DNA of 44,847 bases from Hyphomicrobiales bacterium (GCA_026400565.1 JAPLOV010000084.1:1-44847); one strand, 5' to 3'; shown: positions 13,201-23,135, counted from the stretch's first letter. Numbers and translations: made by a program. The notes: a model not told the origin generated them from the sequence alone.

Positions 13201-15092
13201 GCCGCTTCGACACCGGGGCCGGCAAGGGCGATGTCGATGGCACCACCGCTGCTGCGCTCCAGCGCCATGTCATGCAGCCAGATGCGCTCGGCCTCGCCCG
13301 ACCCGGCGGGTACGATGCGATAGGTGCGCTCGTTGACGACGGTGAAGCCCATGTTCTCGAGCATCGGCACGCGCTGCGACAGGGGCATGGGCCGGCCCCG
13401 CGTGAAGACCTTGAGGTTGATGCGGCTGGCCGCGTCACCCTCGCGGCGATAGAAATCGACCGCACGGGGCTTGTCGGCCGACAGGGTTTCGAGCGTGCCG
13501 ATATCCTCGACCGATTCGGCTGCCGAGAAGGCCTCGCGATAGGCAGCGCCGAAGGCATCGGCGTAGCGCTCCGCCGGCATCCGCGCGCCTGCCGTGCCCT
13601 TGAGGTTGGCCAGCGCATCCTTCAGGCCATCCGCCCAGGTGCGCACGATGGCGCTGATACCGGCTTCCAGCGTGGCCCGGTCGACCCGCGGCGTCTCGCC
13701 CTCGTCCCGGCCGATGATGTAGTGCGTCCGTGCCAGCGGGCCTTCGGGATAGGTCGGGTAGGCGGCCGAAACACGGCCGGCAAAGACGCGCGCCAGAAAA
13801 TCGCCGACGCGCCGGCGGACGGAGGTGTCGTAGCGATCCTTGGGAATGTAGACGAGTACCGAGACGAAGCGGTCGAACTCGTCGATTCGTGCCAGGGCGC
13901 GGATGCGCGGGCGCTCCGTGAGTTGCAGGATATCGAGCGCGAAGCGGTGCAGCGTCTCGACATTGATCTGGAAAAGCTCGTCACGCGGATAGGAATCCAG
14001 CACGTTCATCAGCGAACGGCCCGAGTAGCTGGCCTGATCGAAGCCGCTCATCCGCGCGACCTGCGCCACTTTCAGGCGCAGGTAGGGCACGCTTGCGGCA
14101 GTGCCTGTGTAGGCGCTGGAGGTGAGCAGGCCGACAATGCGCAACTCGCCATCGAGCCGGCCATCGGCGGTGAAGAGCTTGACGCCGACATAGTCGAGAT
14201 GGACACGGCGGTGCACTCGGCTCTTGACGTTCGCCTTGGTGATGATCAGCGCCTGTGGCTTGTTGAGAAAGGCCCGGATTTCCGGCGTCGTCGCCACCAG
14301 ATCACGGCCACGGCGCAGGACCATCACCTTCGGGTCGCGCAGGATGCCAAGGCCGCTGCCACCGACCTGATCCGCCGATGCATCGGATGCTGCGAAGCGA
14401 TATTCGCGCATGCCGAGGAAGGTGAAGTTATCGGTGCTGATCCAGTCGAGAAAACGCATGGCTTCCGCCATTTCCTCATCGGGAAGTGGCGGCGGGTTGT
14501 TGCGATAGGCCTGCATCGCCGTGGCCAGCCTGGCGCGCATCTGCGACCAGTCATCGACAGCGACGGCAACGTCGGCATAGACCCTGCCCAGCCCGGCGCT
14601 CAGCCTGGCGCGCGCGTCCTGGTCTGGCAGCCAGTCGATGTGGATGTGGATCACGCTTTCGCGCTGCGTGCCTTCCGGTGCCCTGGCGGAGGCATCCCCT
14701 GCAATCCGTGTCAGCGTGCCATCGGCGTCGCGCGCAGTCGCCACGATCGGGTGTGCCACGAGGTTGGGTTCGATGCCCTGATCGGCAAGCTCCGACAGGG
14801 TCGAATCGAGCAGGAACGGCATGTTGTCGTTGATCACCTCGATGAGGGTGATCTGGCGCCGGACGCCGGCATGGTCGATGGTCTCGTCGCGCAGGCTGAC
14901 ATGTGACGTGCGGGCTTTGCGCGGCCGGGCAAGCTGTTCCAGCGCCCCCATCGCGAAACGGGTCAGATCGGCGGCGTCATATTCGGCAATGTCCTCGGCA
15001 GCGACCCGGCCGAACAAAAGGTCCGTGAAGGCCTCTGGATCAGCCCCTGCAGGCAGGTTGCCCGTGCCCGTTTTGCCTCTGGACATGGTCAT
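10290..15092 (-). CDS. gdh2: NAD-specific glutamate dehydrogenase (large type)
   Basis: This is a 1600-residue enzyme of the 180-kDa class, which catalyses oxidative deamination of glutamate to 2-oxoglutarate with NAD+. The N-terminal half holds ACT-like regulatory segments. The catalytic domain is central: GGLRWSDR, the lysine-containing [13 protein letters not shown], and DMSGDVFGN. The nucleotide-binding part reads [14 protein letters not shown] and [17 protein letters not shown], followed by the [17 protein letters not shown] motif. The length fits family members and the frame is uninterrupted over 4.8 kb. The start is either 15092 or the ATG two codons later (15086), which is better spaced from a G-run. 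This class is typically used for catabolism of amino acids. Confidence 0.95.
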   Translation of the reverse strand: MTMSRGKTGTGNLPAGADPEAFTDLLFGRVAAEDIAEYDAADLTRFAMGALEQLARPRKARTSHVSLRDETIDHAGVRRQITLIEVINDNMPFLLDSTLSELADQGIEPNLVAHPIVATARDADGTLTRIAGDASARAPEGTQRESVIHIHIDWLPDQDARARLSAGLGRVYADVAVAVDDWSQMRARLATAMQAYRNNPPPLPDEEMAEAMRFLDWISTDNFTFLGMREYRFAASDASADQVGGSGLGILRDPKVMVLRRGRDLVATTPEIRAFLNKPQALIITKANVKSRVHRRVHLDYVGVKLFTADGRLDGELRIVGLLTSSAYTGTAASVPYLRLKVAQVARMSGFDQASYSGRSLMNVLDSYPRDELFQINVETLHRFALDILQLTERPRIRALARIDEFDRFVSVLVYIPKDRYDTSVRRRVGDFLARVFAGRVSAAYPTYPEGPLARTHYIIGRDEGETPRVDRATLEAGISAIVRTWADGLKDALANLKGTAGARMPAERYADAFGAAYREAFSAAESVEDIGTLETLSADKPRAVDFYRREGDAASRINLKVFTRGRPMPLSQRVPMLENMGFTVVNERTYRIVPAGSGEAERIWLHDMALERSSGGAIDIALAGPGVEAALMAQFRGLTESDRFDALVLEAGLAWREAALMRAMARYLQQAGVPYGQDYLATTLARHKEIATTLSNSFANRFDPRLDQAARSAGTARLAALLEQQLANVSSLDDDRILRRFANLIDAAIRTNFFQIGPDGFSRPTIAFKLDSGKVQGLPAPRPLYEIFVYSPRVEGVHLRFGKVARGGLRWSDRPQDFRTEVLGLVKAQQVKNAVIVPVGAKGGFVPKQLPFASDRAAWFAEGTESYRIFVRTLLELTDNLDGERIVPPANTVRLDGDDPYLVVAADKGTATFSDTANALSEEKGHWLGDAFASGGSQGYDHKKMGITARGAWEAVKRHFREIDHDIQTRPFTVAGVGDMSGDVFGNSMLLSPVTSLVAAFDHRDIFLDPAPDAAAAFAERQRLFALPRSSWQDYDKALISAGGGIFSRAAKSIPLSAKVRTMLDLDKAEATPQEVMNAILKARVDLLWFGGIGTYIRASTETDADVGDRANDSFRITGADIRARVMGEGANLGATQRGRIEAARHGVRLNTDAIDNSAGVNTSDVEVNIKIGLKTPERDGRLDETARNALLADMTDEVGTLVLRNNYLQSLALSLAERRGTAELALARTQMRRLEKEGRLDRAVEYLPADAVLAARETRGEGMTRPELAVLLAYAKLALYDDLLASGLPDEPYLAAELTRYFPRAMRERFADAIASHRLRREIISTQLANAVINRAGAGVVARLSEETGADAAAIARAYVLTRDAFGLLDLNLAIDGLDNALPGAAQLALYGAVQETLVARMVWFLRNADVGRPLDEQVARFAAGVAAVSAAGGSLIANPALRQTQIDAWLERGAPADLAARLVDLPALEAATDGVLIAEQSGASVADGVATLFAATDALGVGRLRQAGLGLRTTDRFERLAIDRALERTDLALRTISVDVIRSHGGGITGLQHWQKGRAEALAQLAVMLDELIDTGLTTAKLSVAASLMDDLTRAAG

Positions 15093-15275
15093 GACCCCCG
15101 AAAGTGCGCCGTTGCACCTGATTCAACCCTATCAGAGCGATGACATAGGCGCTCTGGTCATGCAACTTTCGTCGCAGATGCCGAGCCTGTGCAGCACGCG
15201 GCGGCCATGCCGGTTCCGGTCTGGCTTGCCGCGCAGCCTTCTGGCACGGTGGTTTGCAACAAAGGGAGAATGAGC

Positions 15276-15887
15276 ATGTCCCGTGACAGCAAGGCGACAG
15301 GACAAAAGCCGCCGGCGCAGGATGATCCGCAAAGGCCGACGGCACTCGATCTGCCGCGCGGGACGCTTTCCGAACCGATGCAGGCCTATTTCGCCAAGTG
15401 TGAGGAGAAAATCGGTTTTGTGCCCCATGTTCTGGAGGCCTACGCGCATGACAACGCCAAGCTCGAAGCTTTCGTGGCCTTCTACAATGACCTGATGCTC
15501 GGCCCTTCCGGCTTGTCGAAACTCGAGCGCGAGATGATCGCGGTGTGCGTATCCTCGGCCAACCGCTGCTATTACTGCCTTGCGGCCCATGGCGCAGCTG
15601 TGCGGCAGCTTTCCGGCGATGCGCTGCTGGGTGAAATCATGGTGATGAACTGGCGGGCCGCTGACTTGCCGGCGCGGCACAGGGCGATGCTGGACTTCGC
15701 CGACCGGCTGACCATCACGCCTCATCTCATCGCGGAGCATGACCGGCAGGCCTTGCGGGAGGCCGGCTTCAGCGAGCGCGACATCTGGGACATTGGTGCG
15801 GTGGCGGCCTTCTACAACATGTCCAACCGCCTCGCATCTGCGACCGACATGCGCCCCAATCGCGCCTACCACGCCATGGCGCGCTGA
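15276..15887 (+). CDS. AhpD-like peroxidase-related protein
   Basis: This 203-residue protein has the carboxymuconolactone decarboxylase/AhpD fold. The redox motif is intact: EREMIAVCVSSANRCYYC followed by LAAHG, giving the E-x6-C...CxxC-x3-H pattern of peroxidase-related enzymes. These proteins reduce hydroperoxides using a cysteine pair. The second of two nearby ATGs (15276) is chosen because GGGAG lies 7 bases before it; the first (15270) would be only 2 bases away. It is divergent from the glutamate dehydrogenase across 183 bp. The substrate is unknown. Confidence 0.85.
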   Translation: MSRDSKATGQKPPAQDDPQRPTALDLPRGTLSEPMQAYFAKCEEKIGFVPHVLEAYAHDNAKLEAFVAFYNDLMLGPSGLSKLEREMIAVCVSSANRCYYCLAAHGAAVRQLSGDALLGEIMVMNWRAADLPARHRAMLDFADRLTITPHLIAEHDRQALREAGFSERDIWDIGAVAAFYNMSNRLASATDMRPNRAYHAMAR

Positions 15888-15914
15888 TATCTGCTGCGTG
15901 ACGGCACAAAGAAA

Positions 15915-15959
15915 GGCCGGCCACGATGTGGCCGGCCAAGGGTGCCTGACGTTTCAGGC
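15915..15959. terminator. Two consecutive hairpins after the AhpD-like gene
   Basis: The first hairpin has a perfect 10-bp stem GGCCGGCCAC / GTGGCCGGCC with loop GAT (15915-15937). The second pairs GCCTGA with TCAGGC (15944-15959). Neither has a T-run on the plus strand. They lie 28 bp after the stop codon and could stall RNA polymerase or protect the mRNA end. The rest of the gene-free stretch 15888-16280 holds a G-rich segment (about 15978-15993) and a 13-bp tandem repeat, with no gene that I can support. Confidence 0.5.
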
Positions 15960-16131
15960 CCGACCCGATCCCGCCCTGGGGGGGCTGGGGGGCTGACGTG
16001 TCCAGAACGAGACCGGATCGGGCCGTCGAGGCAACACAGATCACTATACGCTCCAAGATGTCCGTCGCTGGGCGCGAAGCCGGCCAAAATGCGGCGGCGG
16101 TGACGCTTGCGTGATCGAACCTTCGGCGTCG

Positions 16132-16170
16132 TGCCTGCCCCTCCTGCCTGCCCCTCCTGCCTGCCCCGCT
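16132..16170. repeat. 13-bp tandem repeat, three copies
   Basis: The unit TGCCTGCCCCTCC occurs three times in a row; the third copy differs at two positions. It lies in the non-coding leader about 110 bp upstream of the DUF2794 gene. Confidence 0.85.
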
Positions 16171-16280
16171 TGCCAGCGGAGGCGCATGGGATCATCATGA
16201 CACGGAAGTATCGGCTTTGGTCATGGGTGTCAGGTGTCGGAGAAGGCCTGTTGAGCGAGAGCGACCTCACGGAGGCGGAC

Positions 16281-16616
16281 ATGTCCGCAGCGGTGATCCC
16301 CCTCAGGGTTTCGCAGGCGACGAAGGTGTCGTTCGACCGCAGCGAGTTGCGCCTGATCCTCAACCTCTATGGCCGCAAGGTCGCCGAGGGCGAGTGGCGT
16401 GACTATGCCATCGATTTTCTCAAGGACATGGCGGTGTTTTCCGTGTTCCGCCGCACCTCCGAGATGCCGCTCTATCGGATTGTCAAGAACCCAGCCCTGG
16501 CGCGCAAGCAAGGTGCCTACTTTGTCACCACCACGGGCGGCCTCATTCTCAAGCGGGGTCATGATCTTGATCGTGTGCTCGCTGTTCTCGACAAGCCGCT
16601 GAAGATCGTGCGCTGA
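16281..16616 (+). CDS. DUF2794 domain-containing protein
   Basis: This 111-residue protein matches DUF2794, a family seen mainly in alphaproteobacteria. The recognisable core is FDRSELRLILNLYGRKVAEG, then EWRDYAIDFLKDMAVFSVFRR and GGLILKRGHDLDRVLAVLDK. There is no signal peptide or membrane segment, so it is cytoplasmic. Its function is unknown. The start at 16281 has GGAGG 5 bases upstream; the longer frame from 16107 reads through the tandem repeat and is not credible. Confidence 0.88.
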   Translation: MSAAVIPLRVSQATKVSFDRSELRLILNLYGRKVAEGEWRDYAIDFLKDMAVFSVFRRTSEMPLYRIVKNPALARKQGAYFVTTTGGLILKRGHDLDRVLAVLDKPLKIVR

Positions 16617-16664
16617 AAGGACGGCGCCGGTTCCTTGCCGCGCGTGCAAGCCATTCGCGGACAA

Positions 16665-16694
16665 GAAAAAACCCCGGCGCTCTCGCACCGGGGT
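16665..16694 (-). terminator. Rho-independent terminator of the BI-1 gene
   Basis: On the minus strand the stem CCCCGGTGC / GCGCCGGGG (one G-T pair, loop GAGA) is followed by six T residues. It sits about 35 bp beyond the stop codon of the BI-1 family gene. Confidence 0.82.
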
Positions 16695-16730
16695 TGATCC
16701 ATGCCGGACCGGGCGGTCAGGCCATTGTTG

Positions 16731-17486
16731 TCACTCGCGATTGCCGAACAGGTTCAGCAGCATCTGGAACATGTTGATGAAGTTCAGGTAGAGCGACAGA
16801 GCGCCGTTGATCGACAGCTTGGCCAGTTCTTCCGCCGTGCCTTCACCATACAGATACATTTCCTTCAGGCGCTGGGTGTCCCAGGCTGTCAGGCCCGCGA
16901 AGACCAGCACGCCGATTGCCGAGATGGCGAAGCTGAGCGCGCTCGACTGCATGAACAGGTTCACCAGCGAGGCGATCACGAGGCCGATCAGACCCAAGAC
17001 CAGAAACGAGCCCATGCCCGACAGCGACTTCTTGGTGGTGTAGCCAGCGAGGCTCAGACCACCAAAGGCTGCGGCCGTCACGAAGAACATCTGGACGACC
17101 GAGCCGCCGGTGAAGACCATAAGGATCGACGACAGCGACAGGCCCATCACCGCCGCGAAGGCGTAGAACATGGCGCGGGCGCTCGAAGCCGACATCTTGT
17201 CCGCACGGAACGAGAACAGCAGGATGAAAGCCAGCGGCGCCAGCATCACGACCCACTTCAGCGGGCTGACATAAAGCAGTTCGCCGAAGGGCGTGAGCGT
17301 GCGGCGGCTGCCACCGGCGAGCATGTTGGCGCCCATCGCGACCAGACCCGACACGGCAAGGCCCGTGATCATGTGGTTGTAGACGCCGAGCATGAATGAC
17401 CGAAGGCCCTGATCGACCTCGGCGGCGCTACGCTGCTGGGCAATCGGTGTGCCCCAGGCAGAAGCGTTAGGATCGAAATTGCTCAT
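16731..17486 (-). CDS. Bax inhibitor-1 family membrane protein (YccA/YbhL-like)
   Basis: This 251-residue protein has about seven membrane helices and the BI-1 pattern: a soluble N-terminus, VYNHMITGLAVSGLVAMGANM, then closely packed helices, ending GALSLYLNFINMFQMLLNLFGNRE. Bacterial BI-1 proteins are pH-sensitive calcium leak channels or modulators of the FtsH protease; which applies here is unknown. The ATG at 17486 is preferred (GGAG 7 bases upstream) because the frame upstream of it is not BI-1-like. It is monocistronic and has its own terminator. Confidence 0.9.
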   Translation of the reverse strand: MSNFDPNASAWGTPIAQQRSAAEVDQGLRSFMLGVYNHMITGLAVSGLVAMGANMLAGGSRRTLTPFGELLYVSPLKWVVMLAPLAFILLFSFRADKMSASSARAMFYAFAAVMGLSLSSILMVFTGGSVVQMFFVTAAAFGGLSLAGYTTKKSLSGMGSFLVLGLIGLVIASLVNLFMQSSALSFAISAIGVLVFAGLTAWDTQRLKEMYLYGEGTAEELAKLSINGALSLYLNFINMFQMLLNLFGNRE

Positions 17487-17603
17487 GGAAAGCTCCAACT
17501 CCCTTTGGAAATCCGAAATGGACGACCAATATCCGCGGGATTGTCCATTGCCCCGCAGCGTCGGCATCCGACGTCTGCTGCAATATGGGGAAAACCCCTC
17601 ATT

Positions 17604-17641
17604 CTTGCAAGTGGTCCTTGCAGTGGTCCTTGCAAGTGGTC
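17604..17641. repeat. 13-bp tandem repeat, three copies
   Basis: The unit CTTGCAAGTGGTC occurs three times; the middle copy lacks one A. It lies in the 255-bp gap between the BI-1 gene and the ABC permease gene. Nothing else is evident in that gap. Confidence 0.82.
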
Positions 17642-17741
17642 ACACCGTCTCATGCTGCCGCTTGCCCGCAAAGCCCGCATGCGGAAGGCCCAGCGTCAAG
17701 AATACCACATCGTTTCGATGTAGTAATTGGCGCACTGGCAA

Positions 17742-20351
17742 CTACAGAGATCGCAAGTAGCTCGAGGGTTTCTTCGACAAAATCCGCAGCGTGCCAGCCA
17801 AACCAAAGCAAACAGCAATGCCGACCGTGGCAAGAGCCAGCAGGAGTGCACTGTATGGCGAAAAGGCAAACTCAATATTCATGGCGCGGGTCGTCACTGC
17901 CCAGGCGGCTCCTGCCCCTGCGATAACGCCGAACACTGCTGCAACCATGCCGGTCAACGCGTACTCGAGCCCGTAGGCACCCAGGATGCGTGCCCGCGTC
18001 GCCCCCAGCGACTTGAGGATCATGGCGTCATAGAGCCGCGAGCGCTGCCCTGCCGCCAGTGCGCCCGCCAGGACCAGAAGGCTGGCCGCAACGGCGATAC
18101 CGCTGGCGGCGCGGATGGCCAGCGTCAGCTTCGCGACCAGATCGTTGGCGGCGTCGAGGGCATCCTTGACGCGCACGGCGGTGACAGCCGGGAACGAGCG
18201 CCCGAGCGCCCTGAGCAAGGTCGCATCACGGGAAGCCCCTTCGGTGACCGTCGGCGTTGCTGCCTCTGCCGGCGCCGTCAGCGTGGCCAGATGGGTGTGT
18301 GGCGCACCGGCGAACGTATTGGGGGAGAACATCATCACGAAATTGATGCCCAGGTTGCGCCACTCGACCTTCCGGGTGTTGGCGAGCCTGGCCGTGATGT
18401 TGCGGCCGAGCACGTTGACCGTGATCTGATCGCCGACCCGGAGGCCAAGGCCGGTGGCGAGCTCGTGGTCGAACGAGACAAGCGCTTCGCCGCGATGGTC
18501 CGGAGCCCACCAGGTGCCGCTGACAAGCGTGGAATCCTTTGGCAGTTCGGCCCCGTAGGTGATGCCGCGATCGCCTTCGAGCACCCAGCCAAAGCGGTCA
18601 GCTGCCTTGATCTGCTCTGCTGGAACGCCATTGAGCGTCACCACGCGGCCGCGCATCATCGGAACGCGCTCAAGCTTCGCACCGGGTGACTGGGCCGCGA
18701 TGAATGCGTCGAACTCGGCGGTGCGCTGGCTTGGAATATCGAGGAAGAAAAAGGTCGGTGCCCGCTCGGGAAGGTTTTGCGTCAGGGCCCGCTTGAGGCT
18801 GATGTCGATGAAGGAGAGGGCCGAGAGCAGCGCCACGCCCAGCCCCAGGGACAGCACCAGCGCGGGCGTCAGCGCGCCGGGCCGATGCATGTTGGCCACC
18901 GCCATGCGCAAGGATGGCAGGCGCGAGCGCGGCATGGCCGCCGCCAGCCGCATGATGCCGATGCCGACGCCGCGCAGCAGCACGAAAGCTGCCGCGATGA
19001 CACCAATATAGATGGCCGCGATACGCCAGTCATAGGCGAACAGGATGGTGATCCCGACCATCAGTGCCAACGCCATGCCGAACGCGACGAGATAGACCAG
19101 TCGCGGCCGGCGGTTCTGGGCATCGACGACATCGCGGAACAGGGCGGAAACCGGCGTATCATGGGCCTGGCCAAGCGGGAGCAGCGCGAAGACGAGCGCG
19201 GTGACGAGGCCATAGATCGCAGCGATGCCCAGTTCGCTCCACGCGATCGTCGGGGACAGCGGGACGGGAAGGATATCTGCCAGCAACCCGGCGAGCAGGA
19301 AGGGCAGGCTGGCTCCCGCCACCACGCCGATGGCGACCCCGATGCAGGCCACGAGCATGACCTCGATCAGGTGGATGGCCACGACCTGGGAACCGGGCGC
19401 GCCGAGGGCCTTGAAGGTGGCGAAGTCCACGCGCTTCATGTCGACGAAACGTCGCACGGCGTTGGCCACGCCGACCCCGCCGACCAGAAGGGCCGTCAGC
19501 CCGACCAGCGTCAGGCACTGGCTGAAGCGGTCGATGTTGCGCGAAAAGCGCGGATCGGCGTTGGCGCGCGTGCGGACTTCCCATCCCGCCTCTGGCAACT
19601 GCCGCTTGGCGTCTGCCTCCAGCGCGGCGAGCAGGGGGGCCGATGCTGCTTCGTCGCCAGCAAGGTTGATGCGGTAGGACCAGCGGATCAGGCTGCCTGG
19701 CTGCACGAGGCCGCTGGCGCGCAGAGCATCCTCGGAGAGCAGCAGGCGAGGACCGAGGCCGACGCCGGCCGCAACCTTGTCGGGTTCCGAGAGCAACGTG
19801 CCGCTGATCCGGACGCGGGTCTGCCCGATCATCAGATTGTCGCCGTGCTTGAGGTCGAGCCGGCCGAGGATCAGGGGATCGACCAGTGCTCCGTGAACGT
19901 CGTCCTGTGCGGCCAGCATCGTGGCAAGAGGTTGCTGTGGGTCGCTGCGCACCTCGCCGATGGCGGGATAGGCGGCATCCACGGCCTTGATCTCGACCAG
20001 AGCCGTGCCCTTGTCGCCGGCATTGGCCATGGCGCGCATGGTTGCCATCACCGAGACCTGGCCGCGCGCCTCCAGCCAGGTCCGTTCCGCAGGGGTTGCC
20101 TCGCGCTGCACGAGCGTGAAGGCGGCATCGCCACCGAGGATGCGCTTGCCCTCCCGGCTGAGGCCCTCGCCAACGCCGCGGGCGGCGGAGGTCACTGCCG
20201 CGATGGCCGCCACGCCCAGCGCGAGGCAGGCAATGAACACGCCGAAGCCTTTCAGCCCTCCGCGCAGGTCGCGCCAGGCCAGCCTGAGTGCCAGCATGGA
20301 CAGATCGCGGAAGCCCTGCGTGCGGGCCGTTCTGGGGAGGGAGCCATGCAT
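17742..20351 (-). CDS. ABC transporter permease (YbbP-like, FtsX domains)
   Basis: This 869-residue membrane protein has the topology of the YbbP/LolC-MacB group. An N-terminal helix follows LRLAWRDLRGGLKGFGVF, with a large periplasmic domain, then two FtsX-type blocks of membrane helices (around residues 250-420 and 740-860). Such permeases work with a YbbA-type ATPase, usually to extract or move hydrophobic molecules at the inner membrane; the substrate is unknown. The start at 20351 lies 2 bp after the ATPase stop codon, so the two are translationally coupled. The pair is divergent from tesA, a conserved arrangement in many proteobacteria. Confidence 0.88.
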   Translation of the reverse strand: MHGSLPRTARTQGFRDLSMLALRLAWRDLRGGLKGFGVFIACLALGVAAIAAVTSAARGVGEGLSREGKRILGGDAAFTLVQREATPAERTWLEARGQVSVMATMRAMANAGDKGTALVEIKAVDAAYPAIGEVRSDPQQPLATMLAAQDDVHGALVDPLILGRLDLKHGDNLMIGQTRVRISGTLLSEPDKVAAGVGLGPRLLLSEDALRASGLVQPGSLIRWSYRINLAGDEAASAPLLAALEADAKRQLPEAGWEVRTRANADPRFSRNIDRFSQCLTLVGLTALLVGGVGVANAVRRFVDMKRVDFATFKALGAPGSQVVAIHLIEVMLVACIGVAIGVVAGASLPFLLAGLLADILPVPLSPTIAWSELGIAAIYGLVTALVFALLPLGQAHDTPVSALFRDVVDAQNRRPRLVYLVAFGMALALMVGITILFAYDWRIAAIYIGVIAAAFVLLRGVGIGIMRLAAAMPRSRLPSLRMAVANMHRPGALTPALVLSLGLGVALLSALSFIDISLKRALTQNLPERAPTFFFLDIPSQRTAEFDAFIAAQSPGAKLERVPMMRGRVVTLNGVPAEQIKAADRFGWVLEGDRGITYGAELPKDSTLVSGTWWAPDHRGEALVSFDHELATGLGLRVGDQITVNVLGRNITARLANTRKVEWRNLGINFVMMFSPNTFAGAPHTHLATLTAPAEAATPTVTEGASRDATLLRALGRSFPAVTAVRVKDALDAANDLVAKLTLAIRAASGIAVAASLLVLAGALAAGQRSRLYDAMILKSLGATRARILGAYGLEYALTGMVAAVFGVIAGAGAAWAVTTRAMNIEFAFSPYSALLLALATVGIAVCFGLAGTLRILSKKPSSYLRSL

Positions 20352-20353
20352 GC

Positions 20354-21049
20354 TCAGGCCATCGCGTTCTGGACGGCGTTGAGGTGCGAGATCTGTCCGG
20401 ATCGCAGCCGGATCGTGCGGTCGCACCTGGCGGCGAGGCTCGCATCGTGGGTGACCAGAACGAGGGTCGCACCACGCTCGCGCTTCAGGGCGAAGAGCAG
20501 ATCGACAATCGAGGCGCCTGTGGTCTCATCAAGGTTTCCGGTCGGCTCATCCGCCACGAGGATGGCCGGATCAGGTGCCAGCGCCCGTGCAATCGCCACA
20601 CGCTGCTGCTCGCCACCTGAAAGCTGTGCCGGATAGTGGTTCATGCGCTCGGCGAGGCCGACCGATGCCAGCTCGCGCTCGGCGCGTTCGAAAGCGTCTT
20701 TTCGGCCTGCCAGTTCGAGCGGCAATGCCACGTTCTCGCGCGCCGTCATGGTCGGAACCAGATGGAAGGACTGGAAGACGATGCCGATGCGCCGGCCGCG
20801 AAAGATCGCCAGAGCATCCTCGCCCATGCCCGACAGGTCGACGCCCTCGATCAGCACCTGGCCCTTGTCAGCGCGCTCCAGCCCGGCCATGACCATCAGC
20901 AGGCTCGACTTGCCCGAGCCGGACGGCCCGACAAGGCCGACCGCTTCACCGGCCTCGATGGCCAGCGAGATCCCCTTCAGGATATGGACGCGCGCGGCGT
21001 CGCGCCCCAGACTGAGTTCGACATTTTTCAGTTCAATCAGGGCGGACAT
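20354..21049 (-). CDS. ABC transporter ATPase (YbbA/LolD type)
   Basis: This 231-residue ATPase has all the expected motifs: Walker A GPSGSGKS (41-48), Q-loop VFQSFHLVPT, signature LSGGEQQR (143-150), Walker B ILVADEPT (163-170) and the switch His in VLVTHD. It resembles the ATPases of the LolD/MacB/YbbA group and pairs with the large permease that follows 2 bp downstream. In other proteobacteria the same pair lies next to tesA, as here. Confidence 0.92.
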   Translation of the reverse strand: MSALIELKNVELSLGRDAARVHILKGISLAIEAGEAVGLVGPSGSGKSSLLMVMAGLERADKGQVLIEGVDLSGMGEDALAIFRGRRIGIVFQSFHLVPTMTARENVALPLELAGRKDAFERAERELASVGLAERMNHYPAQLSGGEQQRVAIARALAPDPAILVADEPTGNLDETTGASIVDLLFALKRERGATLVLVTHDASLAARCDRTIRLRSGQISHLNAVQNAMA

Positions 21050-21149
21050 GATCGTTCACGCAATCTTTCGAGGAACAGGACCGGCGAACAGGCGTGCCGC
21101 AGCGCAAACGTGTGGGATGACCGAAGCGACAGCGTCCGCGCCCCGTCCT

Positions 21150-21194
21150 GCAAACGTAACACCAGCAAACGTCACGCCAGCAAACGTCACGCCA
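21150..21194. repeat. 15-bp tandem repeat, three copies
   Basis: The unit GCAAACGTCACGCCA is present three times (the first copy has two changes). It lies in the 223-bp region between the divergent ybbA-like gene and tesA, so it could affect promoter spacing. Confidence 0.85.
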
Positions 21195-21272
21195 GCTCGC
21201 GCTTCCAGTGCCAGCGGCAGCGGACCTGACAGGGCTGGTTACGCCCACCAATGGTTGTCAGATGGCGTTCCG

Positions 21273-21944
21273 ATGTGGTTTGCGAAAGGGGCCGCGCGCC
21301 TCCGGCTGATGACAATGCTGCTGGCGCTGTTCGCATGCCTTCTGGCAGCGGTCTCCCCCGCTGCCGATGCGGCGGATCGGCCTCTCAGGATCATTGCCTT
21401 CGGCGACAGCCTCATGGCAGGCTACGGATTGCCGGCTTCGGCTTCCTTCCCGGCCCAGCTGCAGAAGGCCCTTGAGACGACAGGTCGCAAGATCGTGATC
21501 GAGAATGCTGGCGTGTCCGGTGACACCACGCAGGCTGGCCTCGACCGGCTGGACTGGTCGATCGGTGATGGCATCGATGGTGTGATCGTCGAACTGGGAG
21601 CCAATGACGCGCTGCGCGGCCTCGATCCAGCCCAGACCCGCAGTGCGCTCGACCAGATCATCGTGCGGCTGAAGGCGCGCAAGATACCGGTCATGCTGGC
21701 GGGCATGCGGGCACCGCCTAACATGGGTGCGGATTTCCAGCAGCGTTTTGACAGCATCTTCCCCGATCTGGCGCGGGAGCACGGGCTGATCCTGTATCCG
21801 TTCTTCCTCGATGGGGTTGCGGGCCGGCGAGAACTCAATCAGAACGACGGCATCCATCCCACCGCGGACGGCATCAAGCTGATCGTCGAACGCATCCTGC
21901 CCAGTGTCGAGCGCTTCATCGCCAGCCTGGCCCTGCCTGGCTGA
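21273..21944 (+). CDS. tesA: TesA-like arylesterase/lysophospholipase (SGNH hydrolase)
   Basis: This 223-residue precursor starts with a Sec signal peptide (MWFAKGAARLRL, a hydrophobic stretch, then AADAA). The SGNH blocks are complete: FGDSLMAGYG with the nucleophilic Ser, a Gly block near NAGVSGDT, ELGANDALRG with the Asn, and NDGIHPTADG with the catalytic Asp and His. It is a periplasmic esterase acting on acyl esters or thioesters. A shorter start at 21309 is possible; neither has a clear ribosome-binding site. The much longer open frame upstream runs through the ABC ATPase gene and the tandem repeat and is not coding. Confidence 0.88.
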   Translation: MWFAKGAARLRLMTMLLALFACLLAAVSPAADAADRPLRIIAFGDSLMAGYGLPASASFPAQLQKALETTGRKIVIENAGVSGDTTQAGLDRLDWSIGDGIDGVIVELGANDALRGLDPAQTRSALDQIIVRLKARKIPVMLAGMRAPPNMGADFQQRFDSIFPDLAREHGLILYPFFLDGVAGRRELNQNDGIHPTADGIKLIVERILPSVERFIASLALPG

Positions 21945-21995
21945 CGGCTGGTCATCTGGTCACCTCTCATCTCATCTGATTGCCCGGAGCCTTCA

Positions 21996-23054
21996 ATGTC
22001 CCATCGCCCGCTTGGCCGCACCGACCTGTCGGTGTCTGATATCTGCCTTGGCACCATGACCTGGGGCCAGCAGAACACCGAAGCAGAGGGCCATGCCCAG
22101 ATGGACTATGCGCTCGACCAGGGCGTGAACTTCTTCGACACGGCGGAGCTCTACTCGATCCCGCCTAAGGCAGAGACGCAAGGTTCGACGGAACGGATCA
22201 TCGGCTCGTGGTTCGCTCAGCGCCGCAACCGCGACAAGGTGATTCTCGCCACCAAGACCATCGGCCGTTCGCAGATGACGTGGTTCCGCGATCCGCCGCA
22301 GGAAGGCCGGCTCGACAAGGCGCAGATGACCTATGCCCTCGAGAGCTCGCTGAAGCGGCTGCGTACCGACTACATCGATCTTTACCAGTTGCATTGGCCC
22401 GAGCGTCCAGCCCCCTGGGGTTCGAACCCGACGCGCTTCACCATCGACAGCTTCAAGCCGCTGCCCGACGAGAACAGCATCGAGACCCAGCTCGAGGTGC
22501 TTCAGGGCTTCATCAAGGCTGGCAAGGTGCGCCATGTCGGGTTGTCGAATGAGAGCGCCTGGGGAACGATGCGCTTCGTGTTCGCATCGGAGGCGAAGGG
22601 CCTGCCCCGCGTCCAGACGGTTCAGAACGCCTACAACCTGCTCAACCGCACCTATGACGTGGCGCTGGCCGAGGTCTTCCTACGCGAGCAGGTGGGTTTG
22701 CTGGCCTATTCGCCGCTGGCGCAGGGCTTCCTGTCCGGCAAGTATCTGGGCGGTGCCCGGCCTGCGGGGGCCAGGACCACGCTGTTCGATCGTGGCCAGC
22801 GCTACCAGACGCCCGGTGCTGAACAGGCCATCGCCGACTATGTGGCGGTGGCGGCACGCCACGGGCTTGATCCCTCCGCGATGGCCGTGGCCTTCGTCAC
22901 AAGCCGGCCCTTCACGACCTCGAACATCATCGGGGCGACATCGCTGGCGCAGCTCAAGGTCTGCATCGAAGGCTCGCGGGCGGTGACGATGACGCCGGAA
23001 CTGCTGGCCGATCTCGATGCCGTGCACCAATTGCGGGGCAATCCCTGCCCCTGA
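21996..23054 (+). CDS. Aldo/keto reductase
   Basis: This 352-residue NADP(H)-dependent TIM-barrel oxidoreductase is closest in form to the Tas/YghZ group. The catalytic tetrad is visible: D48 and Y53 in FFDTAELYS, K87 in LATKT, and H133 in YQLHWPER. The cofactor-binding end reads IIGATSLAQLK. It follows tesA by 51 bp on the same strand. The physiological substrate cannot be inferred. Length and frame are normal. Confidence 0.92.
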   Translation: MSHRPLGRTDLSVSDICLGTMTWGQQNTEAEGHAQMDYALDQGVNFFDTAELYSIPPKAETQGSTERIIGSWFAQRRNRDKVILATKTIGRSQMTWFRDPPQEGRLDKAQMTYALESSLKRLRTDYIDLYQLHWPERPAPWGSNPTRFTIDSFKPLPDENSIETQLEVLQGFIKAGKVRHVGLSNESAWGTMRFVFASEAKGLPRVQTVQNAYNLLNRTYDVALAEVFLREQVGLLAYSPLAQGFLSGKYLGGARPAGARTTLFDRGQRYQTPGAEQAIADYVAVAARHGLDPSAMAVAFVTSRPFTTSNIIGATSLAQLKVCIEGSRAVTMTPELLADLDAVHQLRGNPCP

Positions 23055-23135
23055 CGGCCGCCGGCGGAGCAAGGGCGGGCGGCAACGAAAAAACCGTCTC
23101 GCAAATGTCGCAGGATTGGGGAAGAATCCCGAATC

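Noticed and set aside
12696-14906. 736-codon open frame on the plus strand, and another of 652 codons at 10392-12350
   Set aside because: Both lie wholly opposite the glutamate dehydrogenase gene, which has unmistakable motifs in its own frame. They are composition artefacts.
18777-20636. 619-codon open frame opposite the ABC permease
   Set aside because: It is a shadow frame with a Gln/His/Arg-rich translation, no membrane segments and no motif. The minus-strand permease explains the region.
21150-21194. Short direct repeats as a possible CRISPR array
   Set aside because: The copies are contiguous without spacers and only 15 bp long. This is a simple tandem repeat.
20643-21272. Long N-terminal extension of TesA
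   Set aside because: The frame is open but runs antisense through the ABC ATPase gene and the 15-bp repeat. The signal peptide begins at 21273.
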